Below, one piece after another: positions 23,898-32,186 of a stretch of 64,000 nucleotides of DNA. The translations under genes and the position numbers were made by a program. Location of the stretch: NCBI RefSeq assembly GCF_019012925.1, contig NZ_JAGIRL010000006.1, positions 1 to 64,000 of the forward strand, written 5' to 3'. Each line of letters starts with the position of its first letter. Position 1 is the first letter of the stretch. Below the pieces are notes generated by a model. It saw only the letters and a list, made by a program, of their open reading frames with translations. It had not been told where the DNA came from and made no database searches. The stretch is from Fusobacterium sp. Its GTDB lineage: Bacteria > Fusobacteriota > Fusobacteriia > Fusobacteriales > Fusobacteriaceae.

Positions 23898-26246
23898 TTA
23901 ATCTGGATTAACTACATACTCAGTTAATTCATTTACGAAATCTAGTGTTTTATTATTTTTATCATTTACTGGGTTAAATTCTACAATATCAACAGATGTT
24001 ACAAAGTAGTTTTTAAATAGGAATTTGAAAGTTTGGAATACTTCATCAGTAGTAAATCCATTTCTTACTGGAGTACTTACTCCTGGTGCAAACTCTGGAT
24101 TTACAGAATCCACGTCAAAACTGATATGGATATTGTCTACTTTTAAGTAGTCCTGTATCTCTTCTAACACTCTATCCAATCCTTTTTGTAATACTTCATC
24201 ATGGTATATTACTTTTACTCCAAGTTGATCAATAACCTCTCTCTCTTTGAAGTCTAAGTCTCTAGCACCTAGTATTACTACATTTTTACTATCTATCTTA
24301 GCACCCTCATAGAAACAGTTTACTAAATCTCTATCTCCAGCACCTTGTAATAGAGCTAGTGGCATTCCGTGGATATTTCCAGATATTGTAGACTCATCTG
24401 TATTCATATCTCCGTGAGCATCTATCCACACTACTCCAATCTCTTTTTCCAATGATACTCCTGATATACTTCCTAGAGCTATTGAGTGGTCTCCTCCAAT
24501 TATAATTGGTCTATATCCATCTCTTACAGCTTCATTTACAGAAGAAGCTAGTTTCTCACAAGTGTCTAATATTGTATTTTTATATTTTAAATTCCATTCG
24601 TTGAAATTCTCTTTTTGTTTTTCAATCTCGATAACTTCCATCTCATCAAATGTATCTGGATAGTTTTCACAAAGAACGTCTAGTCCAAACTCAATTCCAG
24701 CTTTATTAGCTCCTAAGTTCATTGGAACTCCAAACATCTTGCTCTTCATTTTTTCAGTATATAGATATACAGCATCTTCCTCTTCAATTACATTGATATA
24801 TACTAGTTCTGGATCTTCCATTCCTTGTACATGTAACTGAGCATCTTTTAGGTCGTTGATATAATCTATAATCTCAGCAGAGATTCTCTCTCCTGGAGTT
24901 ATTACAGGGATTCCTGGTGGATAAGCCATTATCATCTCACCACAGATTTTTCCCTCACTTTCAGCAAATAAAACTTTATTCTTATCACTGTAGAAAGCTT
25001 CCCTTGGAATCAATACTTGCTCTGGAATAGGTGGCATTTTTAAGAATTCTCTCTTTAATTTATTTCCTTTTCCATAGTATTTTTCACTGATACTCTTTAG
25101 AGCATTGATCAACTTATCTATACTCTCATCTGTATCTCCAATTGTAACAAGTCCTAATACATTATAGAAATCTGAAAGTTCCATCTGTATGTTATACTCG
25201 TCAGTTAAGATACTCTCTAATTCAGAACCTGTAAGTCCTAACTCTTTTGCAGTTATTGTTATCTTTGTAGGATCAAAAGCAAATACTCCCTCTCTTCCTA
25301 CTATCTCCTCTCCAAAACAAGACATTCCAGGAATTCTATTAACCTCTGCTCTAAAACGTCTAGCTAATTTTAAAGCCTTGTCTAAAAGCTCCTTACCTTC
25401 AGTTGCTATCTGTCTTCTAGCACAATCTAGTGAAGCCATTAATGGATATGAAGGTGATGTCGTATGAAGTAAACTTAAGATCTGTTTAACTCTATTTACA
25501 TCTACTCTATCTGAGTTTACATGAAGAAGTGACATTTGAGTCATTGCTCCTATTATCTTATGTGTACTCTGTGTACAGATATCTGCTCCACAATCTACAG
25601 CTGATACTGGTAACTCATCATGGAAGTGTAGGTGTGGTCCGTGAGCCTCATCTACTATTAATGGAATATCATAACTGTGAACTATCTCAGCTATCTTTTT
25701 AATATCAGTAGCCACTCCATAATAAGTAGGGTTGATAATAAGAACAGCCTTAATATCTGGGTGTTGCTTTAACATATTCTCAACAGTTTGAGGTCTAACG
25801 CCGTGGGCTATTCCTAACTCCTCATCTACTTCTGGATTCATATAAATTGGTTCAGAACCACTTAATATTATTCCAGCAGATACTGATTTATGTACGTTTC
25901 TTGGAACTAATATCTTCTCTCCTGCTTTAATAACAGACATAATCATTGCTTGGATAGCTCCAGATGTTCCATTTACAGCAAAGAAACTTTTCTTTACTCC
26001 GTAAGCATCAGCTGCTAATTCTTGAGCTTCCTTTATACAACTTTTTGGTTGGTGTAATCCATCTACCATCTTAAAAATAGTTACATCTATGGAGAAAGGT
26101 CCATTCCCCATAAAATCATAAAATTCTTTGTCTACTCCTTTTCCTCTCTTATGTCCAGGTACATGAAATGGAAGCATATCTCTTCCAGCATATACATCTT
26201 TCAATACAGAAAATAATGGAGTTTTATTTTGGTCTAGCTTTGACAT
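23898..26246 (-). CDS. Fused Orn/Lys/Arg-type PLP decarboxylase and arginase
   Basis: 782 residues in one frame. Residues 1-495 are a fold-I PLP decarboxylase of the SpeA/lysine-decarboxylase type: PGHKRGKG, AVNGTSGA (91-98), HKS (119-121), NPTYYGV, DEAHGPHLHFHD (D199, H202) and STHK with PLP lysine 230. Residues 504-782 are an arginase: FGVPMNLG, GGDHS (584-588), DAHGDMN (609-615), SGNIHGMP (622-629), DVDSVNP (D711, D713) and DIVEFNP. All manganese-binding Asp/His positions are present. SGNxHGMP favours arginase over agmatinase. The likely pathway is arginine to ornithine plus urea, then ornithine to putrescine plus CO2. Decarboxylation of arginine itself is the alternative. The two enzymes are normally separate. 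No frameshift is involved. AGGAGG precedes ATG 26246. Confidence 0.9.
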   Translation of the reverse strand: MSKLDQNKTPLFSVLKDVYAGRDMLPFHVPGHKRGKGVDKEFYDFMGNGPFSIDVTIFKMVDGLHQPKSCIKEAQELAADAYGVKKSFFAVNGTSGAIQAMIMSVIKAGEKILVPRNVHKSVSAGIILSGSEPIYMNPEVDEELGIAHGVRPQTVENMLKQHPDIKAVLIINPTYYGVATDIKKIAEIVHSYDIPLIVDEAHGPHLHFHDELPVSAVDCGADICTQSTHKIIGAMTQMSLLHVNSDRVDVNRVKQILSLLHTTSPSYPLMASLDCARRQIATEGKELLDKALKLARRFRAEVNRIPGMSCFGEEIVGREGVFAFDPTKITITAKELGLTGSELESILTDEYNIQMELSDFYNVLGLVTIGDTDESIDKLINALKSISEKYYGKGNKLKREFLKMPPIPEQVLIPREAFYSDKNKVLFAESEGKICGEMIMAYPPGIPVITPGERISAEIIDYINDLKDAQLHVQGMEDPELVYINVIEEEDAVYLYTEKMKSKMFGVPMNLGANKAGIEFGLDVLCENYPDTFDEMEVIEIEKQKENFNEWNLKYKNTILDTCEKLASSVNEAVRDGYRPIIIGGDHSIALGSISGVSLEKEIGVVWIDAHGDMNTDESTISGNIHGMPLALLQGAGDRDLVNCFYEGAKIDSKNVVILGARDLDFKEREVIDQLGVKVIYHDEVLQKGLDRVLEEIQDYLKVDNIHISFDVDSVNPEFAPGVSTPVRNGFTTDEVFQTFKFLFKNYFVTSVDIVEFNPVNDKNNKTLDFVNELTEYVVNPD

Positions 26247-26365
26247 CTTACCTCCTTTGGTTATTGTTTTTTTTATTCTTATATTGTATAATTCTATTGT
26301 ACTGATGTATTGTAAAGCTTTTTAACAAATTAGTCAATGATTTTTATTTTTTTAGGAGAAAATTT

Positions 26366-26953
26366 ATGCAGAAAATTTTACTACTTATTTCACAAGGGAC
26401 TGAAATACTTGAGATATCTCCCTTTGTTGATATTTTTGGCTGGAACAACATTGTAGGAAAAAAGAACACTCTTTTAAAAACAGCTGGCTTCCACAATATA
26501 ATCTCAAATACTTGGAATTTAAAGATTATTCCTGAAATAAATTTAGAATTTGAAACTCTCTCTCTAAATGAGTATGATGCACTTGTGATCCCTGGTGGTT
26601 TTGGGTTCAAGGGATATTTTGAAGATATGAAAAAAAGCTCCTTTAAGAATATTATACAACATTTTTTTGAAAATAATAAGTTGATTGTAGGAATATGTAC
26701 TGGAGTTATTCCTTTGGGAGAGGCTGGAATCCTCAGAGATAAAAAGGCTACTACTTATCTATATGACAATGATAGATACTTTAACCAATTAAAAAACTAT
26801 GGTGCTATCCCTGTTAGAGAGCCTTTAGTACGAGATCATAATATCATCACCTGTTCGGCACCTAAAAACGCTATTGAAACTGCTTTTTTACTCCTTGAGC
26901 TTCTAACTGATAAAAAAAATGTAGAAAAAGTTAAATATAATATGGGTTTTTGA
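26366..26953 (+). CDS. DJ-1/PfpI family protein
   Basis: 195 residues with the class I glutamine-amidotransferase-like fold. LLLISQGTEILEISPFVDIF opens the fold; YDALVIPGGFG and IVGICTGVIPLGEAGIL carry the nucleophile-elbow cysteine (C in GICTG). The later YDNDRYFNQL and NIITCSAPKNAIETAFLLLE fit the DJ-1/ThiJ group. Members act as deglycases, chaperones or amidases; no specific reaction can be assigned. It is divergent from the decarboxylase-arginase gene across a 119-bp promoter region and monocistronic by spacing. Confidence 0.85.
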   Translation: MQKILLLISQGTEILEISPFVDIFGWNNIVGKKNTLLKTAGFHNIISNTWNLKIIPEINLEFETLSLNEYDALVIPGGFGFKGYFEDMKKSSFKNIIQHFFENNKLIVGICTGVIPLGEAGILRDKKATTYLYDNDRYFNQLKNYGAIPVREPLVRDHNIITCSAPKNAIETAFLLLELLTDKKNVEKVKYNMGF

Positions 26954-27027
26954 TAAATAGATAGACATACTCTAAAATTTATGTTATTCTTTTAGTAGAA
27001 CTATTATATTATTAAGAGGTGAAAGGT

Positions 27028-27522
27028 ATGAAAATTTCAAAAGATAAGGTTGTAACTCTTGAGTTTAAAGTTTATGACAACGCTAATAACGAGCTTTTAG
27101 AAGATACAAATGATGTAGGACCTTTTTTCTATATTCATGGTGAGGGACAATTCGTTCCAAAAGTAGAAGAGATTCTTGAAGGAAAAGAGAAAGGATTCTC
27201 TACAACTATAATGATATCTCCAGAAGAAGGATACGGAGAGTATGATGAGGAGCTTATCGAAGAGATGAGCAAAGAGGATTTCGTAGAGTTTGATGATATT
27301 TATGAAGGAATGGAATTCATAGCTGATATGGATGACGGAACTGAACAACAATATGTTATTACATCTATCGAAGATGATGTAGTTGTAGCTGACGGAAACC
27401 ACCCATTTGCTGGAAAAGATCTTAGATTTGAAGTTCAAGTAACTGATGTAAGAGAAGCTACTGCTGAAGAATTAGAGCATGGACATGTTCATTTCCACGG
27501 ATTTGAAGATGATTGTGAGTAA
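27028..27522 (+). CDS. slyD: FKBP-type peptidyl-prolyl isomerase, SlyD type
   Basis: 164 residues from ATG 27028; an in-frame GTG at 27019 lies in the ribosome site AGAGGTGAAAGG. The split FKBP domain (VVTLEFKVYDNANNELLEDT, then GPFFYIHGEGQFVPKVEEIL) encloses the insert-in-flap chaperone domain (DVVVADGNHPFAGKDL). The C-terminus has a short acidic, histidine-containing tail (HGHVHFHGFEDDCE) instead of the long His-rich tail of E. coli SlyD, so metal binding may be weaker. The protein is a cytosolic folding helper with proline isomerase activity. A terminator follows directly. Confidence 0.9.
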   Translation: MKISKDKVVTLEFKVYDNANNELLEDTNDVGPFFYIHGEGQFVPKVEEILEGKEKGFSTTIMISPEEGYGEYDEELIEEMSKEDFVEFDDIYEGMEFIADMDDGTEQQYVITSIEDDVVVADGNHPFAGKDLRFEVQVTDVREATAEELEHGHVHFHGFEDDCE

Positions 27523-27531
27523 TTAATTATG

Positions 27532-27558
27532 GGACTGGCTTTTGTCAGTCCTTTTATT
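27532..27558 (+). terminator. Intrinsic terminator of slyD
   Basis: GGACTG pairs with CAGTCC around a GCTTTTGT loop, followed by TTTT. Confidence 0.65.
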
Positions 27559-27597
27559 AAGTTTGAATAAAAATATTTAGAATTTTAAGGAGGAAAA

Positions 27598-28029
27598 ATG
27601 AAAATAGCTTTAGGTGCTGATCACGGTGGATTTGAATTAAAGGAGAAGATTAAAACTCATCTTTTAGAAAAGGGGTATGAAGTATTAGATTTAGGAACTA
27701 ACTCAACTGCTTCTGTTGATTATCCTAAGTTTGGACATGCTGTTGGACATGCTGTTGTAAATAAAGATGCTGACTATGGTATCGTTGTATGTGGAACAGG
27801 AATAGGAATCTCTATCTCTGCTAACAAAGTACCAGGTGTAAGAGCAGCTCTTTGCACAAACACAACTATGGCTAGATTGACAAGAGAGCACAATGATGCA
27901 AATGTTTTAGCTATGGGTGGAAGAATAGTAGGAGATGTTCTTGCTCTTGAAATGGTAGATATCTTCTTAAATACTCAATTTGACGGTGGAAGACATCTTA
28001 ACAGAATAAACGCTATTGAAGAAATTTAA
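27598..28029 (+). CDS. rpiB: Ribose-5-phosphate isomerase B
   Basis: 143 residues, the family length. IALGADHGGFELKEKI opens the Rossmann-like fold; DYGIVVCGTGIGISISANK carries the catalytic cysteine; and GVRAALCTNTTMARLTREHNDANVLAMGGR is the substrate-binding stretch, given here as a run only by region (residues 79-108). It interconverts ribose-5-phosphate and ribulose-5-phosphate in the pentose phosphate pathway. The stop is followed 13 bp later by the HIT gene, so the two are probably co-transcribed. Confidence 0.93.
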   Translation: MKIALGADHGGFELKEKIKTHLLEKGYEVLDLGTNSTASVDYPKFGHAVGHAVVNKDADYGIVVCGTGIGISISANKVPGVRAALCTNTTMARLTREHNDANVLAMGGRIVGDVLALEMVDIFLNTQFDGGRHLNRINAIEEI

Positions 28030-28042
28030 TGGAGATGATTAT

Positions 28043-28387
28043 ATGGCAACTATTTTTACAAAAATAATAAATAGAGAGATCCCAGCTTCTATTGTCTTTG
28101 AAAATGATAAAGTTATCGCTTTTAAAGATATTAACCCTGCTGCTCCTGTACATATTTTAGTAGTGCCTAAAAAAGAGATCCCTACTATCAATCACATTAC
28201 TGAAGAGGATAGAGAGATAATTGGAGAGATGTATCTTGCCATTGCTAAAATAACTAAAGATCTTGGAATTGCAGAAGATGGTTATAGAGTGATTACAAAT
28301 TGTAATGAATTTGGTGGACAAGAGGTATTCCACCTACATTTTCACATCTTAGGTGGAAAGAGATTAGGAGCATTACTTGCTGATTAA
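28043..28387 (+). CDS. HIT family nucleotide-binding hydrolase (HinT-like)
   Basis: 114 residues from ATG 28043, preceded by GGAGATGATT. A TTG start upstream would overlap rpiB by 14 bp and add nine residues; I reject it. The protein shows TIFTKIINREIPASIVFE at its start, FKDINPAAPVHILVVPK, and the histidine triad HLHFHILGG near the C-terminus. HinT-type enzymes hydrolyse purine nucleoside phosphoramidates and acyl-adenylates. It is the second gene of the rpiB operon. Confidence 0.92.
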   Translation: MATIFTKIINREIPASIVFENDKVIAFKDINPAAPVHILVVPKKEIPTINHITEEDREIIGEMYLAIAKITKDLGIAEDGYRVITNCNEFGGQEVFHLHFHILGGKRLGALLAD

Positions 28388-28399
28388 TTAATAATTTAC

Positions 28400-28427
28400 T
28401 TGTAAAATTTCTAAAAGGGTGTATAAT
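28400..28427 (+). promoter_or_regulatory. Promoter of the 90-residue conserved protein gene
   Basis: TTGTAA (28400-28405) and TATAAT (28422-28427) are spaced by 16 bp. A leader of about 55 nt precedes AAGGAGG and ATG 28489. Confidence 0.65.
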
Positions 28428-28488
28428 AGAGGTATAGTATAATAATTTACTTTAAAGGAAAAGATTTTTTATTATAAGGAGGATTATT

Positions 28489-28761
28489 ATGGGAATCGAA
28501 AAAAATCTAAAATACATCAAAGAGGAGTATGAAGCAGAAGTAGCTAGATTAGAAAGACTTAATAACTTCATCAATAGTGAAGAATTTAAAACTGGTACTG
28601 ATGAGGATCAGAAGAAATTATTATTAGAAAAGCAGGAAGTTCTAGCTAAGTATGTATCTATCATAGCTGAGCAGATCAAATATGATATGAAAAAAGTACA
28701 AGGTACTGAGCACTCAGTTGATAACTATGAGGATATTGAAGGTAAATACTTTAGCAAATAA
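28489..28761 (+). CDS. Small helical protein of unknown function
   Basis: 90 residues, highly charged and predicted almost wholly alpha-helical (KNLKYIKEEYEAEVARLERL, then LLLEKQEVLAKYVSIIAEQI). It has no signal peptide, membrane segment or cysteine. The length and heptad-like pattern suggest a small cytosolic coiled-coil or helical-bundle protein. It has its own promoter, AAGGAGG ribosome site and terminator, all strong, so it is a real and possibly well expressed gene. I do not recognise the family. Confidence 0.75.
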   Translation: MGIEKNLKYIKEEYEAEVARLERLNNFINSEEFKTGTDEDQKKLLLEKQEVLAKYVSIIAEQIKYDMKKVQGTEHSVDNYEDIEGKYFSK

Positions 28762-28781
28762 GAGTTATAAGTAAATAATTT

Positions 28782-28810
28782 AAGCTGTAGAGATAATCTA
28801 CAGCTTTTTT
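28782..28810 (+). terminator. Intrinsic terminator, usable on both strands
   Basis: AAGCTGTAGA pairs with TCTACAGCTT around a 6-nt loop, followed by T on the plus strand. It lies 7 bp from the stop of the converging aminotransferase gene. Confidence 0.8.
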
Positions 28811-28816
28811 ATTACC

Positions 28817-30067
28817 CTATTTCTGTTTTGCACACTCTAAAAGCTCTTTTATTTTAAAAGCCAATCCCTCTATCTTTCTCTTAGGAACACTACAAAGAGC
28901 TATTCTTATCCCCTCATCCAATACCACTGTATAGATGTGATTTTTCTCTAATAACTCCTCCATTTTAGCTGTATACTCTCCTGTTGGAATAGTTAAAAAG
29001 AATCCACTTACATATGGTAAGATATCTAATCTGCACTCTCTAGCCTCTCTTATAAAGATCTCTGCTCTTTGAGCTATAAGCTCCCTATACTGCTCTCTTT
29101 CAACTCTCAATTTTTCAGTTTTTTCTGTGTCAGAGATAAGCTTACTAAACATTGCCATTCCACCTCTTGATATATTTGACCAAGTGGCACGGCAAGTGTA
29201 GGAGTTAGCTGAAACAAACTCTTTAATTACTGTTTCTGATGTAGTTAAAGCAATTTGAGCCCCAACTCTCAAACCATAACAAGTTAATGATTTTGAAAGA
29301 CTAAATGTAAAAATTGTCAAAACTCTCTCTGGTAGATTTTTGAATATCTCTAAAAACTCTCTTTTCTCCTCAAACTCTCTGTCATCAAAATCAATATAAG
29401 CAATATCCACAATAACAATCACATTGGCTCTTTTAGAGCAATCTACCAATATCTCTCTCACTCTTTGCCACTCTTCAATTGTCAAACGGTAACCAGTTGG
29501 ATTTTGGCAGGGATCATTGATTATCAAAACCACATTCTCCTGTATTTTTGATAATCTTTCCACTCTCTCTTTAAGATCAGCTATATCAAACTCATTTTTA
29601 TTATTGAACATCTCATAAAACTCACAGCTTCCTTTTCTATCTTTAGCCATAAGAATGTATGGACTCCACAACCATTTAGGCAATAAAATAGTATCCCCAT
29701 ATCCTAGATAATTTCTAATACTTGTACTGATAGCTCCACTTCCACCAGGTGTAGCAATCACTTCACAGTGATGCTCTGATAAAAAACTCTCATAATCTCT
29801 ACCAAAAATTGAGATTTTTACACTCTCCTTATACTCTGGAGTTCCAGTAAAATTTGAAGCATATCCTGTTATATCCTCAGGGGGTAACTCCCTATATACC
29901 TCCATTGCTGTATTCAAGACAACGAGTTTTCCCTCCTCATCATATAGAGATCCTATTGTTGCATCTATAACACTATCTCCATACTCCAACATAGCCTCTT
30001 TAGCTTTCTTTGCAACTGAAAAAACCTTATCTACAATCTCTCTATCACCTAGATCTTTAGCTATCAT
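28817..30067 (-). CDS. Class I/II PLP aminotransferase (aspartate/aromatic type)
   Basis: 416 residues from ATG 30067, after AGGTGAAGATT; the GTG three codons upstream is within that site. Fold-I motifs: TPGGSGAISTSIRNYL (cofactor loop), INDPCQNPTGYRLT (with the conserved Asn and Pro), DIAYIDF (Asp-X2-Tyr) and FSLSKSLTCYGLRVGA with the PLP lysine. The overall layout resembles bacterial aspartate and aromatic aminotransferases. The substrate is not determinable, but a role in amino-acid fermentation is likely. It starts 10 bp after a lipoprotein gene on the same strand. Confidence 0.88.
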   Translation of the reverse strand: MIAKDLGDREIVDKVFSVAKKAKEAMLEYGDSVIDATIGSLYDEEGKLVVLNTAMEVYRELPPEDITGYASNFTGTPEYKESVKISIFGRDYESFLSEHHCEVIATPGGSGAISTSIRNYLGYGDTILLPKWLWSPYILMAKDRKGSCEFYEMFNNKNEFDIADLKERVERLSKIQENVVLIINDPCQNPTGYRLTIEEWQRVREILVDCSKRANVIVIVDIAYIDFDDREFEEKREFLEIFKNLPERVLTIFTFSLSKSLTCYGLRVGAQIALTTSETVIKEFVSANSYTCRATWSNISRGGMAMFSKLISDTEKTEKLRVEREQYRELIAQRAEIFIREARECRLDILPYVSGFFLTIPTGEYTAKMEELLEKNHIYTVVLDEGIRIALCSVPKRKIEGLAFKIKELLECAKQK

Positions 30068-30076
30068 AATCTTCAC

Positions 30077-31240
30077 CTACCAATCAATTATTCTATTTGA
30101 ATCTAACTCTTTTAACACTCCATCTAGCTCATCATTTCCAAGTTGTAATACCTTCTCCTCCATAGCTTCCCTACTCAACACATATTTTTCATACTCACTG
30201 ACTGGGAAATTAATTGGTCTAAATCCAAGTATTGGATTTAGCGGATAGTACTCAACCCAATTTACTCTATCTTTAAATGCTATTTTTTTCTTATTCTCTT
30301 TTATCACTGTTCCATTCTTCTCTTTAAGTACATATGAAAGGTCATAACTCATAGATGTCTCTTTAATATACTCAACATATCTATAAAATACCTCTACCTC
30401 TACTACTTTCTCCACAGGAACCCATTTTTCAACCTGCACTGTTTTTCCATCTACTACCTTTGTTTCAACTACTTTTTCCATCACTTTTTTTATAACTTTC
30501 TCAATATAACTATCTATTCCACTATAACTCATAGTTTTTGGTGGTAGATAATTCACATTAGAGATATTTACATCATATCTCAAATTATAATTTTTACTGT
30601 TACCTAAAGAAAATAATGGATAACTCTCCAAATTCTTTTGTACTCTCTCCTTTGAACTGTCCACAAAGTATCTTCTCTCCCCTGTAAAATTCAGATAGAA
30701 TCTTCCTAAGGCACTCTCTCTACTAGAGTTATACTTACTCTTAATATCTTTTCTCTCATTTAAGTCATATTTTTTAGCCTGTGAAAAATATCCATATGTT
30801 CTCAATTTCTCCTCATATGTCACAGGTTTCATTCTCATACCTAAATCATAAAAATTTTGAGCTAACTCCTTTTTTATAGAGTTTCTCTCCTGTATTGGAG
30901 GTTTCACAACTGCCACAGATTTTTTACTAATTTCAGGTAAATTATAGTATGCCTCTTGCACTCTCAAAAGATTTAATAGAGCCTTGGTATATCTCACTAT
31001 ATCAATTCCTCTTGAGAGATCCAGCTCATCATAATACTTTTTTTCAGCACTTGGATAGATCAATTCAAAAGCATCTAAAGCACGTCTATCCTCACTGTCC
31101 TCTCTCAAAACACTTAATAAACTATTTAGAGATGCCACATAATTTCCTCTATCTGCCTCTTTTATTGCATCTTTTACCTGAAAGTAAGAACAACTACACA
31201 ATGTCACTATCAAGATCAACATGAGATAAATTTTTTTCAT
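30077..31240 (-). CDS. Lipoprotein of unknown function
   Basis: 387 residues from ATG 31240, after GGAGGGG; a GTG four codons upstream falls in that site. A short signal with a lipobox (TLCSC) predicts a lipid-anchored envelope protein. Residues 25-75 look like one or two TPR-like helical pairs (IKEADRGNYVASLNSLLSVL). Residues 255-300 contain a lysine/valine/glutamate-rich stretch with repeated VEKVV-type units, unusual enough to suggest an extended beta or coiled segment. The rest is beta-rich. I recognise no family. It precedes the aminotransferase gene by 10 bp, but no functional tie is evident. Confidence 0.7.
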   Translation of the reverse strand: MKKIYLMLILIVTLCSCSYFQVKDAIKEADRGNYVASLNSLLSVLREDSEDRRALDAFELIYPSAEKKYYDELDLSRGIDIVRYTKALLNLLRVQEAYYNLPEISKKSVAVVKPPIQERNSIKKELAQNFYDLGMRMKPVTYEEKLRTYGYFSQAKKYDLNERKDIKSKYNSSRESALGRFYLNFTGERRYFVDSSKERVQKNLESYPLFSLGNSKNYNLRYDVNISNVNYLPPKTMSYSGIDSYIEKVIKKVMEKVVETKVVDGKTVQVEKWVPVEKVVEVEVFYRYVEYIKETSMSYDLSYVLKEKNGTVIKENKKKIAFKDRVNWVEYYPLNPILGFRPINFPVSEYEKYVLSREAMEEKVLQLGNDELDGVLKELDSNRIIDW

Positions 31241-31283
31241 AATCCCCTCCACTTTTTAATGAAATTATTATATCACTTTTTTA

Positions 31284-32057
31284 CTAAAACAAAAATATTT
31301 TTTCCATTTTTTTCATCTGTACCCTCTTCACTAATTTTAGCTTTAATTTCAATGGGATAAACTTATCTATAAAATATAAAATCCTATTTATTCTTCCAGG
31401 AATAACTATCAACTTCTCTCTTTTTAACCCACTCCACAACTCTTTTGCTACCTCTTCAGCTGTAGTTACATAGATTTTTTCAAAGCTGGTCAACTTCTTA
31501 TCCATTCCTTTAAAATTTGTTTTAGTAGGTCCTGGAGCTAAGAGAGTCACTTTTACCCCCTTTTCTCTTCCCTCCTCATAGATAGATAAAGTTAGTGAAT
31601 TCACATAAGCTTTGGTTGCATAATAGGCACTCATAAGAGCACCACCTTGCTGAAATCCAGCAGTTGAAGATATATTTATAATATGTCCCTCTCCTTTTTT
31701 TACCATCTTATCATAAAAATACTTTGTAAACTTAGTCAGAGCCAACACATTTGTATTGAGCATACTCTTTAAATCTGAATATGAAATATCTTCAAAATAT
31801 CCTATCTCTCCAACTCCTGCCCCATTGATAAGTATATTGATATCCAAATTATCCACACTCTCAAAAAATCTATCTATCTCATCACTACTCTCTAGATCTA
31901 CTGAATATCCCACTACCCTTTTGGGAAATCTTTTCTCCAACTCTTCTAACTTCTCTCTATTCCTTCCTACTGCTATAATCTCATAACCCTCTGAGGCAAA
32001 TACTTGAATTAAAGCCTCTCCAATTCCACCTGTTGCCCCTGTTATCAATACTCTCAT
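31284..32057 (-). CDS. Short-chain dehydrogenase/reductase
   Basis: 257 residues. The nucleotide-binding loop is TGATGGIGEA (residues 6-15), then NGAGVGE, the catalytic Ser in ISSTAG and the YxxxK pair in YYATKAY. The C-terminal extension (LYFIDKFIPLKLKLKLVKRV) is basic and amphipathic, as in SDR proteins of the DltE/YqjQ kind that sit at membranes. It is an oxidoreductase with unknown substrate using NAD(P)H. It lies between the lipoprotein and flavoprotein genes on the same strand, each with larger gaps. Confidence 0.88.
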   Translation of the reverse strand: MRVLITGATGGIGEALIQVFASEGYEIIAVGRNREKLEELEKRFPKRVVGYSVDLESSDEIDRFFESVDNLDINILINGAGVGEIGYFEDISYSDLKSMLNTNVLALTKFTKYFYDKMVKKGEGHIINISSTAGFQQGGALMSAYYATKAYVNSLTLSIYEEGREKGVKVTLLAPGPTKTNFKGMDKKLTSFEKIYVTTAEEVAKELWSGLKREKLIVIPGRINRILYFIDKFIPLKLKLKLVKRVQMKKMEKIFLF

Positions 32058-32119
32058 TCAAACTCCCTTTCACTCTCTAATATAAGGTAATTCTAGCATA
32101 TTTTACCTCATAAAGCTAT

Positions 32120-32161
32120 AAAAAGGAGAAAATCTTACTCAAAGTAAAATCTTCTCCTTTT
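32120..32161 (-). terminator. Intrinsic terminator of the flavoprotein reductase gene
   Basis: AAAAGGAGAAGATTTTAC pairs, with few mismatches, with GTAAGATTTTCTCCTTTT on the minus strand, followed by a T-run. Confidence 0.75.
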
Positions 32162-32186
32162 CTAACAATTTTCTATTTAATTTATA

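Noticed and set aside
25189-25467. 92-codon plus-strand ORF inside the fusion gene
   Set aside because: Antisense shadow without a start signal; the fusion frame is continuous through it.
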